Part shown: one piece after another, positions 1 through 8,169 of the stretch
Layout of the letters: each line of letters begins with the position of its first letter
Numbering within the stretch: the first letter of the stretch is position 1
Origin: an uncultured Bacteroidota bacterium
Lineage (GTDB): Bacteria; Bacteroidota; Bacteroidia; Flavobacteriales; Flavobacteriaceae
Direction of reading: 5' to 3'
NCBI GenBank assembly: GCA_902535165.1
Contig: CACASE010000001.1
Location: forward strand, 1-64,000
Length of the DNA stretch: 64,000 bases
Program-made: the position numbers and the translations under genes
The notes under the pieces: generated by a model
Seen by the model: the letters and a program-made list of their open reading frames with translations, nothing else
Databases searched by the model: none
What the model was told of the DNA's origin: nothing

Positions 1-1025
1 CCTCTAAGAAAATTGAACCCTATTGTAATTTGATGAAATCCACCAGATCCAAAATTTACATCTCCAAATTGATAAGAGTAATTATATGAAAAAACAAAAT
101 CTTTGTAATCAATACCAAATAGAGGTGTTATCAATTGTAGGTTTTGTTCCATTAGTGTTCCCTCAGCTCCACTGATATCATCATATTTTCTAACAAATTC
201 GGCCCCCTCTAAACTATTTCTAAATGAAAGTCCTGCCCAAATTCTTCCAGAATTCAATTTGTAATATGTTTTAAAATTAAAATCAATTGATTTTTCAGAT
301 GTAAGGTCAGAGTATTGAAATAAAGTTGAAGGTTCAAATGACCATGGAGTATCTGTATAAAAAACATATCCTAATGAAGCAACAAATCTCTTGTAGTTTC
401 TAGTATCACTATTAACTATATCATTTGTCTCACCATACCACTCATCAGGTGCAAATAAGAGATTTTTTACTGTCAAATGAGCATAATATTTAGAATTAAC
501 ATAAGACATTCCAACATCAATATTAAAATAACTTGTATTCTCCATTATTCCTGAAATTAATGGATCATAATCAACCATATCAAATGTTGTTTGGTCTAAT
601 GAATTTTGAATTCCACCAATGCTAATTCCAAATGACAATTGATCAATTTCATCATACTTAGAAGGATACGGTCTTTTACTTAGAACTATATCATCATTAA
701 AATTGATATGATGGGCATATGTAATATATGCTCCTTTTTGTGCATGGTACCCATTTTGATCGTTAAATAATGTTAAGCCCAGTCCTGACCTTTCAGATAA
801 TCTTAGATCTGCTGTAAGTGTTTGTAGATTTGGAGCCTCAACTTGATCAAACCATTGTTTTCTGACCGTAGTTCTTATTTTTCCACCAACTAGATTTACA
901 CCAGCCATTGATGGATGAACTAAATAATAGTTTTCAGTCAAGTAATCAAAGTAAATAGGAACACCTTCTTGTGCTTTGCTATTACTTAAAACGAAAAATA
1001 GTATGATTGTTAAAATTAATCTCAC
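1..1025 (-). CDS. PorP/SprF family type IX secretion membrane protein (3' end off window)
   Basis: This reading frame stays open from a GTG at 1025 to the window edge, giving about 341 residues. It begins with a signal peptide (RLILTIILFFVLSNSKAQEG) and continues as an outer-membrane beta-barrel with many short aromatic strands. The N-terminal pattern after the signal (PIYFDYLTENYYLVHPSMAG) is the hallmark of the PorP/SprF family, which in Bacteroidota supports the type IX secretion system and gliding. The last visible residues (FHQITIGFNFLR) look like the terminal strand, so only a few residues are probably missing. The frame upstream of the GTG is closed by a TAA two codons before it, so GTG (or the adjacent ATT) is the only possible start. 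PorP/SprF paralogues are usually numerous, and this copy need not be the core T9SS one. Its usual large adhesin partner would lie outside the window or elsewhere. Confidence 0.85.
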   Translation of the reverse strand, partial: MRLILTIILFFVLSNSKAQEGVPIYFDYLTENYYLVHPSMAGVNLVGGKIRTTVRKQWFDQVEAPNLQTLTADLRLSERSGLGLTLFNDQNGYHAQKGAYITYAHHINFNDDIVLSKRPYPSKYDEIDQLSFGISIGGIQNSLDQTTFDMVDYDPLISGIMENTSYFNIDVGMSYVNSKYYAHLTVKNLLFAPDEWYGETNDIVNSDTRNYKRFVASLGYVFYTDTPWSFEPSTLFQYSDLTSEKSIDFNFKTYYKLNSGRIWAGLSFRNSLEGAEFVRKYDDISGAEGTLMEQNLQLITPLFGIDYKDFVFSYNYSYQFGDVNFGSGGFHQITIGFNFLR

Positions 1026-1083
1026 AATGAATTATATACAATAATTAGACCTAAAATTAAATCTAAACTGCGCTAAAGATAAA

Positions 1084-1218
1084 TCAATTTTTTTTGTTTT
1101 TGAGAAAAAACCCCAGTGGTAAAAAAAGAAACAAAGCATAAATATTAAATAGTATTCCAATAATTGGCACTAAAACCATTAAAATTATTAACCAAAATTG
1201 ATTTTTTTTACTAATCAC
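1084..1218 (-). CDS. small hydrophobic membrane peptide, 44 aa
   Basis: A short frame starts at a GTG that overlaps the stop of the upstream sulfatase gene by 8 bases and ends at a TGA. The product has a basic start (ISKKNQFW), one long hydrophobic stretch from about residue 8 to 38 and a basic end (KNKKN), the shape of a single-pass or hairpin membrane peptide. A stop three codons upstream excludes a longer start; an internal ATG at codon 14 is the alternative. The overlap suggests translational coupling to the sulfatase. I do not recognise a family, and chance AT-rich frames can look hydrophobic, so confidence is limited. Confidence 0.4.
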   Translation of the reverse strand: MISKKNQFWLIILMVLVPIIGILFNIYALFLFLPLGFFLKNKKN

Positions 1219-2623
1219 CTGAAATCATTTTAAATAGTTTTTTCTCAGGAATTCTTCCTAAATCATCAATATCGTCAAGCCAGTCATCTAGAACGTTGCT
1301 TAGTATATTAAGCTCTGCTTTATAATCTGCATTGTCTGAGAGATTATTTAGTTCAAAGGGATCATTCTCTAAATCATATAATTCTTCTTTAAGCTTTGGG
1401 ACTCTAAACCATAAATCATGCTCTTTTGATAGCTCTCCATTTAAATGTAAACTATTTAAGTGTCTCATGAGTACCATTTGCCTTCTGTATGCAACATTTA
1501 AGGCATGTGAATTTTCTGGAAAATAATTTCTTATATACTTGTACTTTTCACCTCTCACTGCCCTAATTCTATCAGGATGCTCATCAAATCTATCACTTGA
1601 TGTGAACAAATATTCTCTTTTTGACTCATCTTTATATTTACCAAGGAAGGGTTTTCCTTGTTGAAAGCTTGGAATATTTATACCTGCAATTGATAAAACA
1701 GTGGGTGCAAAATCTACAAAACTTAAAAACTGATTGGTGTCAACCTTTTCTTTTGTTCCTGTTGGTAATTTCACAAAAAATGGAACTTTTGTTCCAGTTT
1801 CATAAATTGCTCTTTTATGTCTAGGAAATGGACCTCCATGGTCACTATAAAAAAATATGTAGGAATCATCATAAATATCCTCTTTTTTTAAATGATCAAT
1901 TAACTTTCCAACCTGCCTATCCATTTCTATTAAATTTGAATAATTTACAGCTAATGAATGTCTAACAATTGAATCGTCAGGAAAAATAGGTGGAATTATT
2001 TTTAAATCATTAGGATTAACTTTTAACTCCTCTTTATCTCTTTTCCACATTCCAGATTCATGTGTGACATTATAATTATATATAGCAAAAATTGGACTTT
2101 GAGACTTTGAAATTTTATTTTTACTATTATACTCAGACCACGTAGAATCTAAATTTACCAGATAGTTATAGTCCCCTTTGCTATCATTGTATGTGAAATA
2201 ACCGTTTTCTTTTAAAATTTGAGGAAATGTCTTTATAGATTCAGCTATATTAGAAGAATAATAAGGAACTTCTAAAACCTTTTCATGTTCTCCTCTTTTC
2301 CCAATTTTAAAACCATTATTGTAAAAATTATCAAAATGCATTGCACGCATATTATGAGTTCCAATTGAATTTGGATACATACCTGTTATTATTGAGCTCC
2401 TTGCTGGAGCGCAAACAGGATAAGTCGCATACATATTATCAAAAACTATACTTTCATTAGCAATTTTTTCTAAGTTTGGAAGGCTGACATCATCATTTCC
2501 ATTAAAAGGAAGTAGATATTGCGATTGATCTTCAATTGTTATCCAAATTATATCTGGCTTTTTATTATTTGTACATGAAATGAAAAAAGCACAAAAAAAT
2601 AAATAAAAGAAAAAGTTCTTCAT
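1211..2623 (-). CDS. sulfatase (S1 family), lipoprotein
   Basis: Predicted formylglycine-dependent sulfatase of 470 residues. A lipoprotein signal peptide ends at FISC (Cys17), placing it in the periplasm or outer membrane. The metal-binding start of the fold is at residues 25-33 (IIWITIEDQ), and the C-x-P-x-R signature is CAPAR with Cys71 as the residue converted to formylglycine. Later parts (YSDHGGPFPRHKRA and a YDLENDPFELNNL tail) are typical of S1 sulfatases. It removes sulfate esters from glycans; the substrate cannot be read from sequence. It is divergent from a deacetylase/fucosidase/esterase operon, suggesting joint work on a sulfated, fucosylated glycan. An anaerobic or aerobic sulfatase-maturing enzyme must be encoded elsewhere. 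A -7-like TAnnTTTG element lies only four bases upstream of the ATG. Confidence 0.9.
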   Translation of the reverse strand: MKNFFFYLFFCAFFISCTNNKKPDIIWITIEDQSQYLLPFNGNDDVSLPNLEKIANESIVFDNMYATYPVCAPARSSIITGMYPNSIGTHNMRAMHFDNFYNNGFKIGKRGEHEKVLEVPYYSSNIAESIKTFPQILKENGYFTYNDSKGDYNYLVNLDSTWSEYNSKNKISKSQSPIFAIYNYNVTHESGMWKRDKEELKVNPNDLKIIPPIFPDDSIVRHSLAVNYSNLIEMDRQVGKLIDHLKKEDIYDDSYIFFYSDHGGPFPRHKRAIYETGTKVPFFVKLPTGTKEKVDTNQFLSFVDFAPTVLSIAGINIPSFQQGKPFLGKYKDESKREYLFTSSDRFDEHPDRIRAVRGEKYKYIRNYFPENSHALNVAYRRQMVLMRHLNSLHLNGELSKEHDLWFRVPKLKEELYDLENDPFELNNLSDNADYKAELNILSNVLDDWLDDIDDLGRIPEKKLFKMISGD

Positions 2624-2627
2624 ACAT

Positions 2628-2650
2628 CAAAATTAGATAAATCATCTAAT
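2628..2650. promoter_or_regulatory. divergent control region: -7-like element and 7-bp inverted repeat
   Basis: On the minus strand TAATTTTG (2628-2635) matches the Bacteroidota -7 consensus TAnnTTTG just upstream of the sulfatase ATG. It overlaps a perfect inverted repeat ATTAGAT / ATCTAAT (2632-2638 and 2644-2650, 5-base spacer), which could be an operator for the sulfatase and the divergent glycan operon. No clear -33 element is present, and short repeats arise by chance in AT-rich DNA. Confidence 0.3.
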
Positions 2651-2703
2651 TATATTAAAAGTAGAATTCTTTTTTTACTTTAGAAACAATAAATAACAAA
2701 CTA

Positions 2704-3705
2704 TTGATTAAGAAAACTCTTTCAATATTAATGATTATGACGACTGCGATAATTATAACAATTATCTCATATTTTCATCAAAATCAATTACCAATCTATG
2801 ATATCAATTTGGCAGTTAAGTTCATCTTAAATAAACAAAACAGTAATGACTTTGATAAAATTTCAAAAGTTCTTGGTTATGAACCCACTGATAAACTACT
2901 TATTATTCATGCTGATGATGTTGGTCTATGTGAATCTGTAAATTCAGCCACGTTTGAATCATTTAAAAATGAATCTATATCTTCTGCTGCTGTGATGTTG
3001 ACTACAAGAGAAATTGATGAGGTCGCAAATTTTAGTATTAATAATCCAAATTTTGATATGGGAATTCATTTGACTGTAACAAGTGAATGGAAATATCATA
3101 AGTGGGGAGGGATTTTAAAAAATAATGACATAAGCTCTATTCTTAATTCAAAAAACCATTTGTATTGGAATAAAAGAAAGTTTACGAAAAATGGAAAATT
3201 GAATGAAATTAGAAAAGAACTTCAAGCACAAATAGATTTAGGTATTTCAATGGGCTTTAATCCATCACATATAGATAGTCATGAAGGTGCTTTATTTTTT
3301 GACCCTGATATTTTTAGGCTGTATCTTGATCTAGCTAAAGAAAATGATTTATTAGCTTTTGTTCCCATACAAGCAAGTGTACATTTTGATAGAAACTTTG
3401 AAAAACCCAAACATGCAATCATAATTGATCAGTTTCATATGCTGCCTGAGGGGACTGAAATTAATGAAATAAAAGATTATTATTTTGATGTTATTGAAAA
3501 CCTTAAACCTGGTCTTAGTCAAATTATCATACATCTGGGAAAAGATGAAGAGGAGTTAAGAAAAATTACAGTTGACCATCCTAATTTTGATTATCGATGG
3601 AGACAATTAGATTTTGATATATTCAATAGTGATGAATTTAAAAGTCATTTAAAAGAAAATAACATAAAAATTATAACTTGGAAAGACTTAAAAAAACTTA
3701 TATAA
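2704..3705 (+). CDS. YdjC/ChbG-family carbohydrate deacetylase
   Basis: A 333-residue protein with an N-terminal hydrophobic segment (about residues 4-24) that acts as signal or anchor, followed by a YdjC-family domain. Diagnostic motifs are IIHADDVGL (about residues 67-75, metal-binding Asp pair), MGIHLTVT and HIDSHEG, which supply the metal-binding His residues and catalytic Asp of the fold. Characterised relatives (ChbG) deacetylate chitooligosaccharides, and many Bacteroidota copies sit with glycan hydrolases. The start is a TTG at 2704; an ATG ten codons in would cut into the membrane segment, so TTG is preferred. One base separates it from the fucosidase that follows. Inference: removes acetyl groups from amino sugars in the glycan attacked by its neighbours. 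Confidence 0.8.
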   Translation: MIKKTLSILMIMTTAIIITIISYFHQNQLPIYDINLAVKFILNKQNSNDFDKISKVLGYEPTDKLLIIHADDVGLCESVNSATFESFKNESISSAAVMLTTREIDEVANFSINNPNFDMGIHLTVTSEWKYHKWGGILKNNDISSILNSKNHLYWNKRKFTKNGKLNEIRKELQAQIDLGISMGFNPSHIDSHEGALFFDPDIFRLYLDLAKENDLLAFVPIQASVHFDRNFEKPKHAIIIDQFHMLPEGTEINEIKDYYFDVIENLKPGLSQIIIHLGKDEEELRKITVDHPNFDYRWRQLDFDIFNSDEFKSHLKENNIKIITWKDLKKLI

Positions 3706-3706
3706 A

Positions 3707-5032
3707 ATGAAAAAACTATTAATTGCTCTAATTATTATTTTATTTTTTCAAAATACTCATTGTCAAGAAGGATATATTCCTAGTGATGAAAATCTTGAAG
3801 CCAGGGCTTGGTTCAAAGATGCAAGATTTGGGCTTTTCATTCATTGGGGCGTTTACAGTGTCCTAGGTGATGGAGAATGGGTTATGAATAACCAAAATAT
3901 TTCGATTGAGGAATATGAGAAATTACCCTCGTTCTTTAACCCAGTTTATTTTGATGCTGAGGAATGGGTTTTAATGGCTAAAGATGCAGGAATGAAATAT
4001 ATAACTATTACAAGTAGACATCACGATGGGTTTTCAATGTTTGATTCTAAAGCGTCTGACTATAATATTGTCGAGAAGACACCTTACGGAAAAGATGTAT
4101 TGAAAATGCTTGCCGAAGCTTGTAAAAAACATAATATGAAACTTTTTTTCTATTATTCTCAGTTAGATTGGTACAGAGATGATTATTATCCTAGGGGAAG
4201 AACAGGAAATGGAATTTCTGGACGAGGTCAAGGTAAATGGAGTGATTATATAAGCTTTATGAAAGCTCAACTTACAGAACTACTTACTAATTATGGAGAA
4301 ATTGGTGGAATATGGTTTGATGGTGAGTGGGATCAATTCAAATGGGATGGGAAAAGATTTGGTGAGCCTATGGCAGATTTTAAACTTTCAGAAGTTTATT
4401 CTTTAATTCACAAGCTTCAACCACAGGCACTAATTGGTAGTAACCATCATTTGGCACCAAATCCAGGTGAAGATTTTCAAATGTTTGAAAAAGATTTACC
4501 AGGAAGAAGCACAAAATCATTTGCAACATCAGCAGATGATATAGGTAACCTTCCGCTTGAAGTATGTGAAACAATTAATGGATCTTGGGGTTTTAATTTA
4601 AAGGATAGAAAACACAAGTCAAAAAAGGATCTTGTTCAATATTTGATTAAAGCAGCAGGATATGATAGTAATTTACTTTTAAATGTTGGACCTATGCCCA
4701 ATGGAAAAATCCAGAAAGAACATATTAAATCTCTAAAAGAAATTGGTGATTGGGTAAAAATTAATGGGGAAACAATTTATGGAACATCAAGAGGACCAAT
4801 AAATCCGACGGACGAAATAGCCTCAACTCAAAAAGAAAATACCATTTATATTCATCTTTTAGATAATAGAAGGACCTATTTCATAGAGGGTTATGATCCC
4901 AAAATAAAAAAGATTTCATATTATCATTCAAATAAAAAAGTAAAGTATCAAAAAACAAAGTCAGGCTTAATCATTAATGTAGATGATAGTGAATTAGATG
5001 AGATAGATACCATCATTAAACTTGAAATCTGA
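3707..5032 (+). CDS. alpha-L-fucosidase, GH29
   Basis: Secreted glycoside hydrolase of 441 residues that releases terminal L-fucose. After a signal peptide (about residues 1-20, ending near THCQ) comes a GH29 barrel: ARFGLFIHWGVYS (His46-Trp47-Gly48), ITSRHHDGFSMF, LFFYYSQLDWY, and the nucleophile motif IWFDGEWD with Asp205. A Glu in the CETINGSWGF segment is a candidate acid/base, which varies across the family. The length is somewhat short, with only a small beta-sandwich after the barrel. It lies one base after the deacetylase gene, and its TGA overlaps the ATG of the esterase by one base, so the three genes are clearly one transcription unit. Confidence 0.93.
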   Translation: MKKLLIALIIILFFQNTHCQEGYIPSDENLEARAWFKDARFGLFIHWGVYSVLGDGEWVMNNQNISIEEYEKLPSFFNPVYFDAEEWVLMAKDAGMKYITITSRHHDGFSMFDSKASDYNIVEKTPYGKDVLKMLAEACKKHNMKLFFYYSQLDWYRDDYYPRGRTGNGISGRGQGKWSDYISFMKAQLTELLTNYGEIGGIWFDGEWDQFKWDGKRFGEPMADFKLSEVYSLIHKLQPQALIGSNHHLAPNPGEDFQMFEKDLPGRSTKSFATSADDIGNLPLEVCETINGSWGFNLKDRKHKSKKDLVQYLIKAAGYDSNLLLNVGPMPNGKIQKEHIKSLKEIGDWVKINGETIYGTSRGPINPTDEIASTQKENTIYIHLLDNRRTYFIEGYDPKIKKISYYHSNKKVKYQKTKSGLIINVDDSELDEIDTIIKLEI

Positions 5033-5739
5033 TGAAAAAAGTGTTGTTATTTACTTTATTATTGATTTCTTGCTCACCTCTAAAAAAATATCAAGCTACT
5101 GCTGCAAAGTGGGAAAAAGATATTATTAAACTTGAAAATTTAGATAAATCTGAAAATTATAGCGAAAATGCAATACTTTTTATTGGAAGTTCTAGTATAA
5201 GAGGTTGGCGCACAATGAAAAAAGATATGTTTCCATATGAAACCATTAAGAGAGGTTATGGTGGTGCCCATTATACAGATATAATACATTTTACAAAACG
5301 TCTAGTAAATAATCATAATCCAAAAGCAATTTTGATATTTGTTGCAAATGATATTAAAGGAAATAATAAATCGGATATTTATTCAAAAAACTTACCAGAC
5401 AGGAAGCCAAAAGAAGTAAAAAGACTTTTTAAACTAGTAATTCATCAAATTAGGTCAATTCACGAAGAAATTCCAATTTTTGCTATTGAAACTACGCCTA
5501 CAAGAAGTAGATGGATAGCCTGGCCTGAAATATCTCTAGCAAATGATTTAATTATGAAATATTGTGATTCAAAGGAAAATTTATTTTACGTATCTACAAG
5601 AGATTACTTCATTGCCAAAAATGGTCTTCCTACTGAGGAGTTTTTTATAAAAGATAAACTTCATTTGAATAAAAAAGGATATAAACTATGGGCAGAAATT
5701 ATTAAAAATAGTTTGAAACCTGTAGTCAGTCATAATTAA
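5032..5739 (+). CDS. SGNH/GDSL hydrolase lipoprotein
   Basis: Probable glycan esterase of 235 residues. The lipobox is LISC with Cys14. Block I is ILFIGSSSIRGW with catalytic Ser near residue 54 (GSS in place of GDS), block III is VANDI with the conserved Asn, and block V is KDKLHLNKKGY with the Asp-x-x-His pair. The family includes acetylxylan and other carbohydrate acetylesterases. Translation is coupled to the fucosidase by a TGATG junction, pointing to removal of acyl groups from the same glycan. The specific acyl group and sugar cannot be inferred. Confidence 0.85.
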   Translation: MKKVLLFTLLLISCSPLKKYQATAAKWEKDIIKLENLDKSENYSENAILFIGSSSIRGWRTMKKDMFPYETIKRGYGGAHYTDIIHFTKRLVNNHNPKAILIFVANDIKGNNKSDIYSKNLPDRKPKEVKRLFKLVIHQIRSIHEEIPIFAIETTPTRSRWIAWPEISLANDLIMKYCDSKENLFYVSTRDYFIAKNGLPTEEFFIKDKLHLNKKGYKLWAEIIKNSLKPVVSHN

Positions 5740-5744
5740 GGATA

Positions 5745-5767
5745 TTTTGCCATCAGAGGTGGCAAAA
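5745..5767 (+). terminator. hairpin after the fucosidase operon
   Basis: Inverted repeat TTTTGCCATC / GGTGGCAAAA (5745-5754 and 5758-5767) with one G-U pair and a three-base loop, a few bases after the esterase stop. The stem starts with T and ends with A tracts, but no further U-run follows, so it may be a weak terminator or a 3' stabilising hairpin. Confidence 0.45.
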
Positions 5768-5850
5768 ATTCCAACAGAGGAGGATTTGTATTTTTTTTCA
5801 TATATTAGTGCTAATTAAATTTTAACTAACATTAATTAAAAAAAAATAAA

Positions 5851-6045
5851 ATGGGATATACTCACACAAACAGTAAAGGAAAAACTTACCACTTACATTC
5901 AAAAGATGTTACTCTTAAAGGTGGTAGAAATCAAACTATTTATTATTTCGCTAAAGATGCTAGATCAAATGCTTGTGATCTACCAGCTGGAAAACAAGTA
6001 GTAGAAAGTCCAAAAACTGGTCTTCCATTCGTTAAAGGAAAATAA
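5851..6045 (+). CDS. conserved small protein, 64 aa, unknown function
   Basis: A compact soluble protein without signal peptide. It has a striking pattern: MGYTHTNSKGKTYHLHSKD at the start, a LKGGRNQTIYYFAKD core, then NACDLPAGK and a TGLPFVKGK end. I recall near-identical short proteins of unknown function from distant phyla, so this is a real conserved gene and not a chance frame. It is a free-standing gene: an AT-rich upstream region, ATG start after a poly-A leader, and a strong terminator 25 bases downstream. Function is unknown. The single Cys and His residues do not form an obvious metal site. Confidence 0.8.
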   Translation: MGYTHTNSKGKTYHLHSKDVTLKGGRNQTIYYFAKDARSNACDLPAGKQVVESPKTGLPFVKGK

Positions 6046-6069
6046 TTCTTTTTCGAACTGAAAAGTATA

Positions 6070-6095
6070 AACCCACTCCATTGAGTGGGTTTTTT
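6070..6095 (+). terminator. rho-independent terminator
   Basis: AACCCACTC (6070-6078), loop CATT, GAGTGGGTT (6083-6091), followed by a T-run. It ends the 64-residue gene on the plus strand and also overlaps the end of the convergent sialidase gene. Confidence 0.9.
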
Positions 6096-7194
6096 ATTTT
6101 ATATCTCTAATATTAATTTTTTTGAAAGCTATACCCTCATAAGCTGATTTTATCCCACCCTCAAATAGACAAGCAATTTCATTATTACTTAGTTGAACTA
6201 AATTTGAGTATGCAGAAGGTCCCTCATGAATTAATATTTTTTGTGACCAAGTTTCAGCTTGATCCAAGCTAAATTGAATTGTCATTTTCTCCCTTGCATT
6301 TTTACTATTTGGATTTGAAAATGCTAGAAGTTCTTTTTTAAAAGGTCTTTGAATATTTATCATACTTGCCTGACATATTGGTTCAATTAAACTTTCATCT
6401 GAAAATATATCTCCCCATGAAATACCTTGATCCTTACTTACTGACAATTTTCTTAATCGGTCATCTGTATAATTTCTCATATTAAGAAGTAAATCGCCAT
6501 TTTTAAATTCAATAACTGTACACTCATTTACTTGGTGTTGCATTGTTGACCCACCAAGATTCCAATTTAATCCTCCATCATCTGAATAAATTATATGAGA
6601 ATAGTAATGCTTTGTATCTGCCTCAATGTGATCACATGGTATAATTAATCTACCCTTATTTAGTCCTTTCTTTAACTGAATCCCATTAACAGGTCCAGTT
6701 GCATACCATGTCCAATTATCAAGTTTTACTTCACTAGTAATTTCTTTTGGATTTGTCCAGCTTTCGCCGTTATCATTCGAATGAATTAAATAAACATGTC
6801 TTGTATCTATGCTTTTTTGATCTATTATTTGCCATTCTTTGTCCTCTCCTCTGTTCCAAGTAGCCAATAGGCTTATCCTACCAGATTTTTTATCAAGAAC
6901 TGGAGATGGATTTCCACAAGTATTACCATCATCATCCCATATAATTTTTAAGGAAGACCATGTTTTACCATTATCATATGATTTTTTGTAAACTAAGTCA
7001 ACATCTCCAGTATCACTACAACTTTTTTTTCTACCCTCAGCAAAAGCAAGAATTACGTCATTCTTTGCTTTAATTATTGTAGGAATTCTAAAACAATTAT
7101 AACCATCATCTCCACTTTTAAAAAGATAGTTTAAGTCTTGAGTAAAACTTAAACTAGGTAAATAAAAAAGAATAATAAGTATTTTAAAACGCAT
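6094..7194 (-). CDS. exo-alpha-sialidase (neuraminidase), GH33
   Basis: Secreted sialidase of 366 residues. A signal peptide (about residues 1-18, ending LSFTQ) precedes a six-bladed propeller. The FRIP motif lies at residues 35-38 with the substrate-carboxylate Arg36, and five Asp-box repeats are visible: SYDNGKTWS, SNDNGESWT, SDDGGLNWN, SKDQGISWG and SLDQAETWS (the last degenerate). Near the C-terminus EGPSAYSNL carries the likely catalytic Tyr. It removes terminal sialic acids. No sialic-acid uptake or catabolism genes are present in the window, so the enzyme may act mainly to expose underlying sugars for the nearby fucosidase and sulfatase. Confidence 0.92.
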   Translation of the reverse strand: MRFKILIILFYLPSLSFTQDLNYLFKSGDDGYNCFRIPTIIKAKNDVILAFAEGRKKSCSDTGDVDLVYKKSYDNGKTWSSLKIIWDDDGNTCGNPSPVLDKKSGRISLLATWNRGEDKEWQIIDQKSIDTRHVYLIHSNDNGESWTNPKEITSEVKLDNWTWYATGPVNGIQLKKGLNKGRLIIPCDHIEADTKHYYSHIIYSDDGGLNWNLGGSTMQHQVNECTVIEFKNGDLLLNMRNYTDDRLRKLSVSKDQGISWGDIFSDESLIEPICQASMINIQRPFKKELLAFSNPNSKNAREKMTIQFSLDQAETWSQKILIHEGPSAYSNLVQLSNNEIACLFEGGIKSAYEGIAFKKINIRDIK

Positions 7195-7200
7195 TATTTA

Positions 7201-7232
7201 AAAATAAAAAAAACCCTTCATGTGAAGGGTTT
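7201..7232 (-). terminator. rho-independent terminator
   Basis: Stem AAACCCTTCA / TGAAGGGTTT (7211-7220 and 7223-7232) followed on the minus strand by a T-rich tract (complement of 7210-7201). It ends the 258-residue gene that lies just upstream and separates it from the sialidase. Confidence 0.85.
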
Positions 7233-7259
7233 AGAAGTATTATATTTTAACAACTTACT

Positions 7260-8036
7260 TTAGTTCTGCTGGAACTTAGCAAATAATACACTCATTCTAT
7301 CTCCAATAACCCTCTCTCTTGATGCAACACCATATTTTCCCATCATTTGTTGAGTAAATGACGGTTCACCATCATTTGACCATTGATAATTTTTATCAAT
7401 TGCATCTATTGTAAAATGAGTTACTTCTTGATTGGCATTTTCACTTCTGTTCAAAACTTTATTAAACTCCCACCAAGCTCTAGATCCAGCTTCAATTTGC
7501 TTTTTATGATTTTCTTTGAAAAACTTCATTTCAAAATTTTCATAGTCATCATTTAAAGCTTTAAAGCCGTTAAAAAGGAACAAAACCTCTTTCCCCTCGG
7601 CTAGAGGGCTCCAAACTGAATTATCTAATCTCTCAACTAAAAACCTTCTAGTTTCTTTTCTTACTTGAGAACCTAATGTCCATTTTGTTTCAAATTTTTT
7701 CTTTGACAGCTCTTTTTTGTAAACCTTCTTACCTAGCTCCTGCCAGTTAACAGATTTAGATCTTTGAATAGAATCCTTATAACCATTCATTACAATATAA
7801 TCTGGTTTCATTTTATGATCAGCATTTTCAATATCCTTTTCCAGCTTGAAAACAATCCAAAAATCTTGAGAGTCATCGGCAATTGCTTGCTCTTTAATTT
7901 TAGACCAAAATTCTTCTACTTCTACATATGATTCATCCATAGAATCTTTGACCCAGATAGCTTCATATGAGACTAATTGTGAAAATGAAATATTAATTGA
8001 TAATATAAATAATATTGACAGTATTTGTTTTTTCAT
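7260..8036 (-). CDS. secreted protein of unknown function, 258 aa
   Basis: A Sec signal peptide (MKKQILSILFILSINISFSQ) precedes a soluble, charged region with no membrane span. Visible features are an aromatic-rich N-terminal stretch (SYEAIWVKDSMDES, EEFWSKIKEQ), basic segments (KKVYKKELSKKKFETKW) and a C-terminal YQWSNDGEPSFTQQMMGKYG. There are no cysteines that would suggest a metal or disulfide site. I do not recognise a family. The gene is single, with its own terminator, and diverges from the nuclease-like gene at 8170. Confidence 0.75.
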   Translation of the reverse strand: MKKQILSILFILSINISFSQLVSYEAIWVKDSMDESYVEVEEFWSKIKEQAIADDSQDFWIVFKLEKDIENADHKMKPDYIVMNGYKDSIQRSKSVNWQELGKKVYKKELSKKKFETKWTLGSQVRKETRRFLVERLDNSVWSPLAEGKEVLFLFNGFKALNDDYENFEMKFFKENHKKQIEAGSRAWWEFNKVLNRSENANQEVTHFTIDAIDKNYQWSNDGEPSFTQQMMGKYGVASRERVIGDRMSVLFAKFQQN

Positions 8037-8169
8037 AATATTTTTTTTTTGAAATTAAGCTAAATGAAATAAATAACATTAACTGTATGTTAAATAATTA
8101 GAATGGTTGATAACATTTTAATTTATCAGTTGAAAAAATTCTAAATTTTCAAAAAAATTTATAAAATTT

